A DNA stretch of 64,000 bases from Perognathus longimembris pacificus (taxonomy: Eukaryota > Chordata > Mammalia > Rodentia > Heteromyidae). A program made the position numbers and the translations under genes. Under the pieces are notes generated by a model. The model was given only the letters and a program-made list of their open reading frames with translations. It was not told where the DNA came from and did not search any database. The stretch's first letter is position 1; every line of letters begins with the position of its first letter. The stretch spans positions 109,585,885 through 109,649,884 of the forward strand of contig NC_063163.1 of NCBI RefSeq assembly GCF_023159225.1, written 5' to 3'. Below are positions 10,700 to 22,075 of this stretch, piece by piece.

Positions 10700-11698
10700 T
10701 TTGTACACAAGCTTTGGGGTGCGCTTAGAATTTTTTTAATTGGCCATGTAAGTTTTCTGGAATTCCAGTGGAAAAATGATATTATTTTGCCCATATTTTA
10801 GAACCACGTGATCAGTTAGAAAACCAAAACTTTTCCAGCAAGCAAAAATTTTTACAGATTATCCGGCGAGGAAATGGAGAAGCCACATTTTGAGAAACCA
10901 GTTCAGCTCCAATGGGGAGCTAGAGTGGGATGCTATGACCAGAGAAGGTCCAGGAGAAGGGAGAGAGGAGACGAACAGAACACAGACACGTGGCATGGAG
11001 TAATGGCGGCGGAGCTGGTCAGAGCCTTAGCAGGCTCACAGCAAGACACCTTCACCTCTGAATTTGAATTTCAAGGCACATTTGAATTGCAAGGCAGCAG
11101 TTACAGAGTTCAGGGTGGGGGGCAGGGTTACCGGAAGCTTGAGTCTCTCCATCCCTGCCCAGCCTCCAGGAATTTGGCATGCCCAATTACCTGGGGGATA
11201 GGTGGGCTTCCACCTCCAAGAGTTTTTGGAACCTTGATGGAACCAAGATGGCGCTTGCTAAAACCAATTCTGTTGTCCACCACGTGGTCAATGCTAGAGA
11301 AAACTTAGGAGTTAGCCAACAACACGCAGAATCTTCAAGCTTAACAAACATCAATAACAAGAACAGAAAACCTTTCTTTGTGTCTCTCAAAGCAGATGTT
11401 AAACAAATCCTATATCGCAGGCAGACAGGCAGAGTTTTGAGAGAGGCAGAAAGAAAGAAAATTCCATCTGCCTGAGCGCTCATAGAAGTTATGTAAGTCC
11501 TTTAAAATATTCCAAATTTGTAAGATTGGGCTCAAACTTGAACAGCTTTTAGATTGTGCCCCTCCCATGTTAAGTGATTAGCGGAGTTGAGGAGTTAAAT
11601 ACCAAGCGTCCCCGGTGTTGCTCTGGTCAGCTGAAATGTAGGAGACAATTAGCAATGAGGCCGTCACCCCAGTTGCTGTGTCCTGGACTGAGCATGGA

Positions 11699-11814
11699 GT
11701 GTGGCCCTGAAGCCACGGCCCTGTGGCCCTATGCTATGGTCATTTGGAGTGGGGCTCGGAACATGGCGCCAAGATTTTTAGTGTGGCCCTGAAACCACGG
11801 CCCCGTGGCCCTAC
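11699..11814 (-). repeat. Direct repeat pair in the leader of the LTR element
   Basis: Two 34-bp copies (11699-11732 and 11781-11814) with about 91% identity and a period of 82 bp. Each contains ccacggcc and gtggcc arms that can pair as a hairpin. They lie 230-350 bp downstream of the primer-binding site. Confidence 0.8.
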
Positions 11815-12026
11815 GGTAAATCAAATAAACGGATCGGAGCCCTCGGTTAGATTATCACTTACCCTGGGTGTGAGGGCAAATTTGTAGATTGTCATGGTGG
11901 ATGGAAGTAGAGCACTCGGTCAGAAGTTACCTTGGTGGTCCTCTGGGTGGGCTTAGGACAGCAGAAGAGATCCCGGGGGCAGCTTGGACCCCCCAGAAAT
12001 GGGGGAGCAAATCCACTGGGGAACCT

Positions 12027-12044
12027 ATCCTGGGTTCAGCACCA
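12027..12044 (-). other. Primer-binding site (tRNA-Phe-like)
   Basis: TGGTGCTGAACCCAGGAT on the minus strand, one base inside the 5' LTR. It resembles the complement of the 3' end of tRNA-Phe, with a gap and two substitutions. Confidence 0.65.
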
Positions 12045-12045
12045 A

Positions 12046-12311
12046 TGAAAGGATAGGTCTCAGCCATCCCAGAGGACCATGCGGAGATAATCACAGACAT
12101 GAGAAGAAGGTTCATAAGGTGGTTTATTAGTGGGGCCATAGTTCCCACGGGAGAGGGAGCTACAAGGCCTCTGCACCTTATCCAGGTGGCCCCTCTCTCT
12201 CTGGGTAAAGGGGAAGTAGTTAGGTAGTGAGTAGGAGTGGCTCATTAGGTATGGGTGGATCAGGGGGCTAGTGGGAGGAGCTGAGGACCTGAGGCTAGAG
12301 AAATGCTAACA
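12046..12311 (-). repeat. 5' LTR of the element
   Basis: Partner of the LTR at 7507-7773 with the same ends. The adjoining primer-binding-site-like sequence identifies it as the 5' LTR in minus orientation. Confidence 0.9.
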
Positions 12312-12528
12312 GTTCTAACCATTCAGGAGGTGGAGATCTGAAGATCACGGTTTGAAGCCAGCCAGGGCAGGAAAGTCCATGAAACTCTTATCTCCAGTTA
12401 ACCATTGGAAGACCCAAAGTAGAACTATAACTCAAAGGGGTAGATTGCTAGCCGTGAGCAAAAGAGTTCAGAGACAGTGCCCAGATCATGAGTTCAAACC
12501 TTACAACTGACCAAAAGAAAAAGAAGAA
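12312..12528 (+). repeat. Body and tail of composite SINE split by LTR element
   Basis: Continues the SINE begun at 7479: 'aaccattcaggaggtggag', 'ggtttgaagccagcc', 'cttatctccagttaacca', then 'gacagtgcccagatcatgag' and an A-rich tail. Confidence 0.8.
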
Positions 12529-12534
12529 ATTGAA

Positions 12535-12692
12535 ATTCAAGTTCATTTCCAACTTTACAAGTTGGGGGAGGGGTGGGGAGGTGGAGAAAACAAGGGAGGC
12601 TGTAACAAAATTAGGCAAGAAATGTACTCATTACCACTGTAACTCTTCGGCATATCACCCTTACAATAAAATTAAATTAAAAAAGAAAATCT
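12535..12692 (+). repeat. Diverged L1-like 3' end
   Basis: Contains a G-rich purine tract, 'aagaaatgtactcattacca', 'ctgtaactcttcggcatatc' and 'caataaaattaaatt' with an A-rich end. Same layout as the tail at 10080. Confidence 0.5.
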
Positions 12693-12819
12693 CTACAATA
12701 TGACTCTTCCTCCCCAGACTTTTGTCTTTTATCAGCTACCCTGCTTTGTGTCTCTATGAATAAATGGAGCAATAAAGTACTGCAAGAGTTACTGCTTGAT
12801 CACCTATTGTAAGCATTCA

Positions 12820-12925
12820 TTGGTTTAGCCCTTTACAAGCTTAGTTAAGTCCTTCCTTTTGACACTATGTGGATAATAAGTTGTTAATTCCACATTACAG
12901 ATGAGCAGGGGTGAGGAGATTTCTA
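12820..12925 (+). repeat. MIR-like relic
   Basis: 'agccctttacaagcttagtt ... ccacattacagatgagcag' resembles the 3' half of MIR with its 'ttacagatgagg' stretch. Confidence 0.4.
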
Positions 12926-15900
12926 ACATCCATGGAGTGCATGAAACTCCTGTTTAACCTCACTGGTACTGTTGTCCTCTAAAGATACCACCAAACTATC
13001 CATAAAGCATGTTTGTTTTCTTTAAAGAAAAAACAACTATCAGATTTTAACACAAAGATTCTTTAATTCAGACTCTGTCACCAATACAAGCTTCCTGTCA
13101 GTAGCATGCACCTCTTCTGAGGGAGGAAAGAGCGAAAACTTTCCCATACCCTATTTGGAATCTGTATACAGTAACCCCCACCCTCACCATTTACAAGCAA
13201 CACATTCCAAAGAGGAAAAGAAGTGCTTTGGATTTCATGTGAACTTTATAAAGAACTCATCAAAAGTGCACTGACCTGAGAAATACAGTAAATGCTTTGG
13301 TCTTCATTCCTGGCATCCGATTCTTCTCTACAGTCTATGCCAAAAGTTATAGGAATTGGCAAGGTCTACCAAATTAGAAACCCTCTTGAGGCTTCTAGAA
13401 GATAATACTCCATTATTTACTACCATATAGCAAGGAAAAGGCAAACTCCGCAGAGCTAGGGGCCCTTTCCCTGTTGTGGAGTGTGCGGAGCCACATTGTG
13501 TTATCAGGGCGCCATGTTCCTCCCCGGCAGCCCTCAGCTCAACTCCTGTTTGCACTTTGCCTGTTTTCACAGACAGTGTTTTCAGAAACACTTGAGTTTT
13601 GTAGAAGTTCAGTTGCCGGCAATGGAAAATCTTCTCTATTGCTTTTCCAGGAAGGAAGGTTTGTTTATTGTGTTGAATTATTGTAGATCTGGCTCTGAAA
13701 ATCCCGATGACAGTACTAAAAAAAAAAAAAATGAAAGCCTTGCAAAGATGTAATGCTATTGAAAACTCGATGAGTGAAGGCTTCCTTTGGTTCCCATCAC
13801 AGCAGATATCGGAAGCTAAATACACCACCAGAGTGTCTATAGGATTACAAGGGAATCCTGAACAAAAAGCAAAGGCGTAAGGGGAAAGACCGTCTCAATT
13901 ATAGTACAAATCTCCATGGCCTTCACTGATCTTGATGGATTTGAAAGGGAAACATAACCAAGTAGGCAGTGTAGGTAAGAAATATTGCCTATAAAGAGAT
14001 TACCACTGATGAAAGTACTCAGGTTCAAGTATGTAGAATCATCATACTCTTTTAATGTAGGAGGTTCAAAGTTCCCCACTTCCTTGGTGATACTTTATTT
14101 CAGTCCTTTGATAGTTGCCAATCTAATGGATATGGATAGACTAAAGCTTGACCTAAGCTGTGGGCTGTCTCCAGTTATAGGAATGGGGGCTGTCACTATG
14201 AAGCAAATTCACTTTTTGGAATGAAAATTGTTTCTCACTCAGTGGTTTTTCTTTTCAGATGTCTGTATTTTAAGGGACACTATTAATTAAGATGGACTCA
14301 AGTCAAAATTATTTAGATAGTACTATAACTGCTGATCTCAGGCAAGAAACTTAACTGCCTCAGTTTTATCTGCCAAATAGGTTTGAGAAATTATTCTACC
14401 CTGTACTGTTTGGCATACCAGGAGTATATATAAGTCAGTGAAATAATATCTGACAAGATGGTTGTCAATAATCATTTGATGTGCACATGTAAAAACCTAA
14501 AATTGTTTCAGTGGTTCATTCAATAAGAATTTTCAATACACATATTTAGTAAACATAAATTCTGTGTGCCAGACATTATTACAGATTCTAGTAATACAGT
14601 GATGACAAAAAATTACTTATCTGAATAGAACAGTTCAGAAAGTTTAATGTATGGTTTCCCCGAAGTATTTTCTTTCCCTTTTCATTTTCTCTACAAAGTT
14701 AGTATTAGGCTCTTTGTCTGCCTGCCTGAGAGAATATTTGTGGCAGGATGGAAATTAGACATGACCCCAAAGACATAGGAATCTGGAGCAAGAAATAGGC
14801 ACAAAAATAATGGGAATGCCATTACAGAAAACACAGAAAGAATACAGTCCTCATGATGGAAGTAAGGCGGCTCACAAAGCAGATCTGATGCCAGATATCC
14901 GCATGAAGCCTTGCCCTGGCCTCTTTCTTGAGGACAATCTCCTCTGAGGTGAGAAGGAAGCTGAGCTCTTGTTATTCCACTGCCTTTTTCTGATGAAGTC
15001 TAAATCACCATGTAGGAAGGCTTTAAAATGATAAACTAGATGCTTGTTGTTTGAGGGAATAATGCTAGCCTGTGGAGGAAGGCAGGCTTCGCTGGAGAGC
15101 TTTGGCAGAGCTATTGTTCAGGGCCACCTGGTTTGGGCTCTACTTTCTCCTCCAGATGCAAGTTAAATTCAAGAACCAGCAAGGGCCTTTCTTGCCTTGG
15201 GACTGTGTCCTCAGCTCAGCTCTCCTTCACCGGAAGGAGGCGTGTCGGTGGCTTTGGTGGAATTCAGGCATGCTTGTTTCCTGTCTGTCAGTTTTATTGT
15301 TTCCAATCTGTAAGCAGAAGTACAATACATACCAATTGCTAAGTACTTACAAAGCTCATTTCAATAAATAACCTAGGCATTTTTCCACTTTAAAAGGAAT
15401 AGAGTGAAAGCAACTTGGAGAGAATTCTAGGTTGCTGACAAGACATTAGATACTGAAATACCCTAATTAATAAAAATTTAGCTGGTCTTACTGACTTTTT
15501 AAATGGTAGTGTGAGTTTAGCTGTCCCACTGCTGATTGGGTGCTATGTGCTTCTAATGTCAGGATATGGAATATGTCTTTGACTATTGACTAGATAAAAT
15601 AAATTGCCATAATTCATGTGTGCATGATAAAACTGCCCATCCATTTCCTTCAACCTTGTTTCCGGGGGTTCAAGAGGAAAAATGATTAGCAATTGATTTT
15701 CCTCTTTTTCTTAAGGACTCATTCCTTGTACGCTAATACTGTCAGAACTGTGCAGCTGTGTTTATACAAATGTGTTCGGCACTCGCCACTCTCCCTTGTC
15801 ATCTGCTTCTGAAAGATGTATCAACTTTCCATGTTATAGAGCACTAACCTCAGGTTCATCAGAACGAATCCAGATCTCCCAGGACAGGAGCAAATTCCTC

Positions 15901-17474
15901 CAAGGTCTTCTTTATGAGGTTTCTCATCCCAGACCCTCTGAAGTTTGCACCTATGTTTCTCAAAGCCCAGTGGGCTACTGGTCTCCTTGCCCTGTGTTTC
16001 TTCACTAGCCACGAGATGCACAGCATTCAGATTAAGAAGCCAAACAGATCTGGTAAATGCTTGCTGAAGAGAGAGAGTTCCCTTTTCCCTATCTTTGTTT
16101 CTCCTTCCCTTTGTCTTCCCTGCTCTGAGAAACGTAACCAAATGAGTTTGAAAACAGACTTCCTTCTGGAGGATATCCTCAGATACCAGCCCCTTTAGAA
16201 AGCAAAGGCTTGGCAGTCATAGCACTCTCCACAGCTTGGTGAGGAGTAAGGACATTAAGAAAACGGACACTTCCTTTTTGTTTAGGATGTTTGGACACTC
16301 ATTATTTTACTCCATGCATATTTCATAATTATATTCAATATATTCCTTCTCTTTCCTCAATCTTACGTAGCATAAGGTTGTTCTTTGGAAAGGATTCTGC
16401 ACATGTGCATAGCAGTTTTTCAGCCTTGTTTTTGTTGGATAAATATGTAAATAGGGGAAGGTTACCACAATCTAAGTTCCAGTAAGAGACAAGGCAAAAG
16501 GCAAGGTACAGGAAGCCTCAGAGAGACCATATGTTTAATCCATTAATCTGACACAAAGGAAAAGTCTGAGCTTCAAATTTGTAGAGGTATAAAAATAGTT
16601 CTTGACGTATTCTTTAATGCATAAAAATCCAAGCTTGATTAAAGGTTGTTGGTCAATACATCATGGCGAATCCATGGGTTGAATTTATCTCAGGAGGTAT
16701 GGAATTAGAGGAGAAACTTAAAAGAACAAATCTGAAAAAACAAGCAAACAGACAAACAAACAAAAAACACCTTTTCACTTATTGAAAGATTAACATGCAA
16801 GATTAAAGAGAGAAAGAAGTCTGGGAATTACACCATGGGAATTTCATTCTCACATTGATGGCTATTAAAATGTAATTAGGAAAAGAAAACTCAGGAGTTT
16901 CCCATGTTTTTCAATGATCTCAACTACTTAGCATATAAACTATTCTATTTCAAAGTATATGCTTTCATCGCCCCTTTGTGCTTCCCACAAGATTCAGTAT
17001 GCATTTTAAGGCAATATAAATTGAGCTGCTGATAGATACTCTTTCTAAGAAAACAAATGGCACATCGTAAACTTTTTCTGGTATGAGGATGAATATGAAA
17101 TACATAATGATTATTTAAACAGGATGTTCCTTTAAAAAACAATTGACGTTGCATGTCTCAAGGCTGTTCGGATGGCAACTTAAGCATTAGCTCTGGCAAC
17201 AAAACTGTATACCTTTTTGCTTCTCAACAATAGATTCAGGGGTCAGGAAATTTAATTCTCTGGGTGACCAACACCTCACCCTTGGTTTCTTGTGACATGA
17301 CTTTTAAAGATGCTTTCCTCTCTGAGTTTCTTTGTAGGACATGCTTTAACTTTGTATTGTATGTCTTGGTTCATGTTTTTAAAATGGTGAGTGAACTAGA
17401 GAAATTCATGATCTTTATATTACAATTTTAGCAATAGAAAGAAATCCTTTTTAAATTTTAATATGATGTATGTT
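12926..17474. other. Intergenic desert, mostly unassigned
   Basis: AT-rich DNA with scattered open frames, the longest being 166 codons on the minus strand at 13328-13828. None shows protein-family features. A weak MIR-like stretch lies at 14310-14390. No exon-like structure is supported. Confidence 0.5.
14310..14390 (+). repeat. MIR-like relic
   Basis: 'ctgatctcaggcaagaaactt' followed by 'aactgcctcagttttatctg' matches the order of MIR core motifs (loss of contact with consensus elsewhere). Confidence 0.45.
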
Positions 17475-17657
17475 TAGTCTTAGAGGTAAAGTGCTCTCCC
17501 TGCTTTCATGAAGCCCTGGGTTCGATTCCTTAGCATCACATACACAGAAAAATCCAGAAGTGGGCGCTGTGGCTCAAGTGGTAGAGTGCTAGCCTTGAGC
17601 AAAAACAGCCAGGGACAGAGCTTAGGCCCTGAGTCCAAGCCCTAGAACTGGGGGGAA
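17475..17657 (+). repeat. IDL-Geo-type SINE (diverged left half)
   Basis: 'catgaagccctgggttcgat' is the B-box end of the ID-like half. 'ctgtggctcaagtggtagag' through 'gtccaagccctagaactggg' is the right half. Confidence 0.85.
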
Positions 17658-19884
17658 AAATTTTATTTTGAACTATATTTACTTATTTAAAAGAATAGAA
17701 TTGTATTTTCTCATTTTCATTACAAGGACTGTCATATTGTTGATACATTAGCACTAAGCACATGTTGGCAGCAGTTCTAAAACCACAAACTTATGAAACA
17801 TGCTCAAAGCAGTTTATACCTAGATTTTGCAGTAACTTCTACATGGTTGAAAAGTGAAACTATCGAGAATAATCAGAAAGAATAATTAGATGTGCTATAA
17901 AATTATCAACACACATACATACATACAAAAAAGGAATTAAATTTGTTTCCATTTTATTATTTTTATATTTTTAATGTTCAGTCTAATCTCTTTGTTCCTT
18001 CCCTATAGTTTACTTGTCTAAGATAAATGAGTCATCTGTGTGCATAAAGTTTTTTTCTGTAACAATTATCTAAAACTTACAATGAATTTTGAGTTGTTAA
18101 AACAGAGTATTAGACATTTTAATTCCAATTTGCCATGTTCATTTAATTTGAGCTGAATCTAGTGACCTAGATTTTCTTTCACTGTGCAAAGCACGCAGTT
18201 TGTAAGCGCATTGCATGTTGTCATTTTTTGAACACACAAAGGTGAATTTATCTTTTCAATTATGGAAATCTTGGTAAATCAAATCAGCAGAGTTTCAATC
18301 AGTTGACTGTGATAAATAGTTGGTTGTGGTAAATCCTTTCCTGCGCTATTTCCCAGACACCTGTTTTGCCATCACATCTTCGTGGCACACAGGAACGTCG
18401 GCTCACAGGATGTAACTACAAGAGCAAAGTAACTAACTCCCTGAAAGTGTTTCACCTACAGTTTTGCAATGTGGCCTTGGACAAAATAAAAAACAATGCA
18501 GTAGATTAAAATGACATTGACACCATGGAAATGGAAAGTGTTTCACATTAATCTGATAAAACATATTTTACTAGGCAAGGGAATCAAGAGGCACATTACA
18601 AAAGTAATTCTAACATGAAGAAGAAAGACATAAAGAAGCTCAAAGCTTAACAGAGATGAAAAATACCAAATCATGGTATTGATTAGGAATAATAATTTCT
18701 AATTACATGGAAGAAAATTAAAACATTTAACTATCATCTCAATCCCTTTGTATTATTCCTGCTGTTATATAAGTAGGGTTTAGAACCGCTAGAAAAACAA
18801 ATGATTTACATTTCTCTAACATTTTATACTAGAATGGAAGGTATACAAGTACATTACAATATAATAATACTATAGTATGAAAAATATGGAGTCAAATTAA
18901 ATAATAGACAAAATTACAAAGATGTCCTTTAAACTATCATAGATCATTTCAGAATGTTAAGAAATCAGTAGAGAAGAATAGTCTTTAGAATAGACCTCCT
19001 CTGAAGTGAAATGCAAAGGAGAAGGCTGGGCTTCTGTGGAACTGGCGGGAGAAAGCCAATGTCCTGAAACTCTTGTCTAAGTGGGAATAAAAAAAAATCA
19101 CAGAGTGCTGAAAATGACAGTAAATTGGAGCAATGACTAAAATACTCATATTTCTTCTTTTCACATTATAGTTCTATAATTTCCTTGTCAATTTTTTTTC
19201 TGGAATTCAGTTATTAAGACAATTTCTTGGGAATTGGGTTCTGATAACCAATTGAATAAACATATGTAAGTAATACAGTATCACTTAAGATGGTTTTATT
19301 GAGGATATAATCTCATGAAACATCAGGTCGCATTCTAGTTCAAATTTTAGTCTCACCCTCTCTGAGGCTATTGTTTATTTCATATGTGGCAATACTTTGC
19401 ATTACTGTGCCGAATACATTTGATCGTATGATTAAACAAATTAAAATATACCTGGACCATATTAGATGTAAAAATAAAGTGTTCTACTTCTTTAACTAAA
19501 AACTACTTATGTTCAGTTTATTCTTAAGCTTTGATTTAACAGAGCTGCTTGTATGAAATAGTACCTATAATAATTCTTGTTCTTCATTGATTACATGACT
19601 ATTTTGAAGATGCTAGCATTGTTATATCCAAGTAAGTGAAATGTTATTTTGCAACCCGAGTTTTCAAGGCCCACATTCTTTTCTATATACAGTTAAGGCT
19701 CAATTTACATACTTAAGGAAGGAGCAAAGAGAAGAAAGGAATGTATAGCAAAGTTCTATGGAATGATCACTGGATTTTAATCTTGAGAAAAAGTTTGATG
19801 AAGCAGCAGAGCAATTAGCATAATATGTATTTGTTAAAGAAGGTAATTACACAAAAAATTAGAGGAATTAATTTATTAATGACA
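17658..19884. other. Intergenic AT-rich DNA, nothing recognised
   Basis: No reading frame, repeat family or structured element could be supported. Confidence 0.5.
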
Positions 19885-20285
19885 GGATGCTATGCTTGGA
19901 ATATGAGGTATCTGCTGAAGGGTTCATGTATTGAAGGCTTGCAGCCAAATGCAACTTTCCGAAGCAATGCTTCGTGGAAGAGGGTCAGGAAGGTCTAGCC
20001 TAAAGGATTTATCCATTAATGATGGCATTATTATGTTAGTGGAAACCAAGAGATGTGGTCCAGTTGGAGAAAGTGAGTCAACTGGGCATTGCCCTTGAAG
20101 GGCACACCTGGGCTGGGTCTGTGGTTCTGTACTTGAATGTCATTTAGCTTCCATGAAGAGAGCACATTTCTTCTGCCATGCCTTCCCACCATGGTATTTC
20201 TGTCTCACCTAAGGCCTATGATGACTGGGGCCATCCAGCCATGCAATAAAATCTCTAAACCCATAAAACTAAGACGACCTTTTCT
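19885..20285 (+). repeat. Ancient LTR of MaLR type (MLT-like)
   Basis: Order of remembered consensus motifs is retained: 'ttcatgtattgaaggcttg', 'tgatggcattatt', 'gttggagaaagtgagtcaac', 'cccttgaagggcacacc', 'cttctgccatgccttccc' and 'aataaaatctc'. Subfamily not determined. Confidence 0.6.
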
Positions 20286-20378
20286 ACTTTAAATTTATTT
20301 TCTATGTTAATTTTTTGTAGTGATGATTGGCTTATAAGAGAGAAGAGGAATTTTTCCCTGCCAGTCTTTTTAGCTCAT

Positions 20379-20416
20379 ACATATATATAGATATGCATAT
20401 ATATACATATATATGA
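20379..20416 (+). repeat. (CATATA)n microsatellite
   Basis: Imperfect catata/tatagata repeats ending in atgaataaataaa. Confidence 0.85.
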
Positions 20417-20419
20417 ATA

Positions 20420-21060
20420 AATAAAAGCTCACTTCTTCCTGCAGATAAAGGTTTCTAATCTACTTTTTCTGAGTCATAGACAATATCTGGATCTCTATCA
20501 TACATGACTTTTCTGTAATTTCTGTAATTAATTTTAATAGACCATCAATGCTCATATAAAAGTATCAAAAATGTAAACAGTAATTCCCACAGTGAACGCT
20601 TGAATTCATTCACATTCATTCTGGACTTGATGCTTTACTCACCTGCTGGCTACAAAACATCCACAGGTCACAAGACAGAGGACTTAAGTCGCATTGCATT
20701 CCCAGAAAAGGTCAGTCTGAACTATTGGCAGGTTTTAGCAGCACTTAATGCTATTCTCATCTTCATTCTATGTCACAGGAAGAAAAACAAAACAAAGTGA
20801 CAACAAAATAGAGAGAATAGCCCTGTGTATTACAGAAGCAAAGGGCTCTTGTTGACCAAAAAGTAACTGAAGACCTGACCAGTGGCTTCTAGTACTGTGA
20901 CTCATCAAACACAGAAGATACTGACCACAAGGTTCCAGTGTGCAGAAAGGGAAACTTAGAGCCCACCTCTTGTGTTGGAAAAAATGTAAAATTTAAGGAA
21001 CTCTTCACAATAATTTGAATCATCCTAGATAAAAATGAATGTGGATAATGGATTTATTTA
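20420..21060. other. Intergenic DNA, nothing recognised
   Basis: Includes a 66-codon open frame at 20600-20800 without family resemblance. No supported feature. Confidence 0.45.
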
Positions 21061-21074
21061 GTTTTTGTTTTTAT

Positions 21075-21290
21075 AGTACTATTGAACTCAGGGCCTCATA
21101 CTTCCTTTTCTTTGTTGCACAAGTGGAGTTCTACTACTTGAGCCATGTACCCAGCCCAGCTTTTTGTTGGTAATTTTGGAGATAGAGTCTCATCGACTTT
21201 TCTGTAGGGCTTACTTTGAACCTTGCTTCTCCAGATCTTAACCTTCTGAGTGGATAGGATTACAAGCATGAGCTGCTGATGCCTACCTCA
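21075..21290 (-). repeat. Composite SINE, minus orientation
   Basis: 'ttgaactcagggcctcatac', 'ctactacttgagcca', 'gagatagagtctcat' and 'ggattacaagcatgagctgc' are reverse-strand signatures of the B1/Geo composite SINE. Confidence 0.65.
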
Positions 21291-21549
21291 ATATTTACCT
21301 TTATAAAATATCACAAGGATCTGTTCTATATGTTTAAAGATAAATCAGATTCACATTTTCACCTTTTAGTAGATATACATAGAAGCTTTGATAACAAAAA
21401 TAAAATAAAACAAAAAATAACCACACATAATCTTTCCTCCTAGACTATGTGACATCCCCTTTAATTCTCCTATCACTTTATTTGGTGGAACGGAAGTTTT
21501 AAGAATTACTGAAATCCCTTTATCAATGTTTTGTTTCATTGATTATGCT

Positions 21550-22075
21550 TTGGTATTTAATTTAAAATACCATCACCACATTCAATATTTTCTAAGATTT
21601 TCTTGCGTAATCTCTTAGAATTTTTATTGTTTAGCATTTTTAGATTTATAAACAGTTTTGATTTAATGTCAGTGAGAAGTTTTTGGTTGATACCTACATT
21701 CATTTTCTGCTTCTGTTGTGGACACATAGTTGTTCCAACATCATTTGTTGGAACAGTTATCTTTTCTCTGTTGTACTGAACTTGCTTCTTCATCAGGGAT
21801 CAATTCAGTGTATTTATGAAAATACATTTTTGGTTTCTCCATGCTGTTCTAGACCCCAGTGTGTTTCTTCTTTCGCCAACTGGAATGATGGCTAACACTC
21901 TACAGTCAGTCTTGAGGTCAGTAGTGACATCTTTTACCTGTGCCTTCCTACAATATGGAGTTGACTGTTGTGTATCCATAAACTTTAGAATATTTTTCAG
22001 TATTCACAAAAGAACTTACTGTGATTTTTTTTTATCAATGTTGCAGTGAATTTATAGATGAATGGAAAGCATTGA
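21550..22075 (-). repeat. L1 ORF2 fragment, decayed
   Basis: Reverse-strand L1 hallmarks are kept in order: 'cattttctgcttctgttgtg', 'ccaacatcatttgttggaac', 'gttgcagtgaatttatagat'. The reading frame is broken throughout. Confidence 0.6.

Larger units (their letters stand above)
7502..12316 (-). mobile_element. LTR-flanked endogenous retroviral element, probably non-autonomous
   Basis: Two near-identical LTRs (7507-7773 and 12046-12311) bound about 4.27 kb of internal DNA, with a 5-bp target duplication gttct at 7502-7506 and 12312-12316. On the minus strand the right LTR is followed, after one base, by TGGTGCTGAACCCAGGAT (12044-12027). That resembles the tRNA-Phe primer site used by class II/IAP-like elements, with a few mismatches. 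The other end has a polypurine tract before the left LTR. Orientation is therefore minus. Internally I see a leader with a donor-like GGTAAGT (11863-11857), an L1 tail, a SINE and microsatellites, but no open frame I can assign to gag, pol or env. The LTRs differ at roughly ten positions by eye, so the insertion is old but not ancient. Confidence 0.88.

Noticed and set aside
10874..11308. 144-codon open frame in the LTR element, plus strand.
   Set aside because: Also antisense to the element; composition follows the leader repeats, not a protein.
13328..13828. Longest open frame in the window (166 codons, minus).
   Set aside because: No domain, signal or family resemblance; it runs through a poly-A/T tract (polyphenylalanine), and a frame this length is expected by chance in 64 kb.
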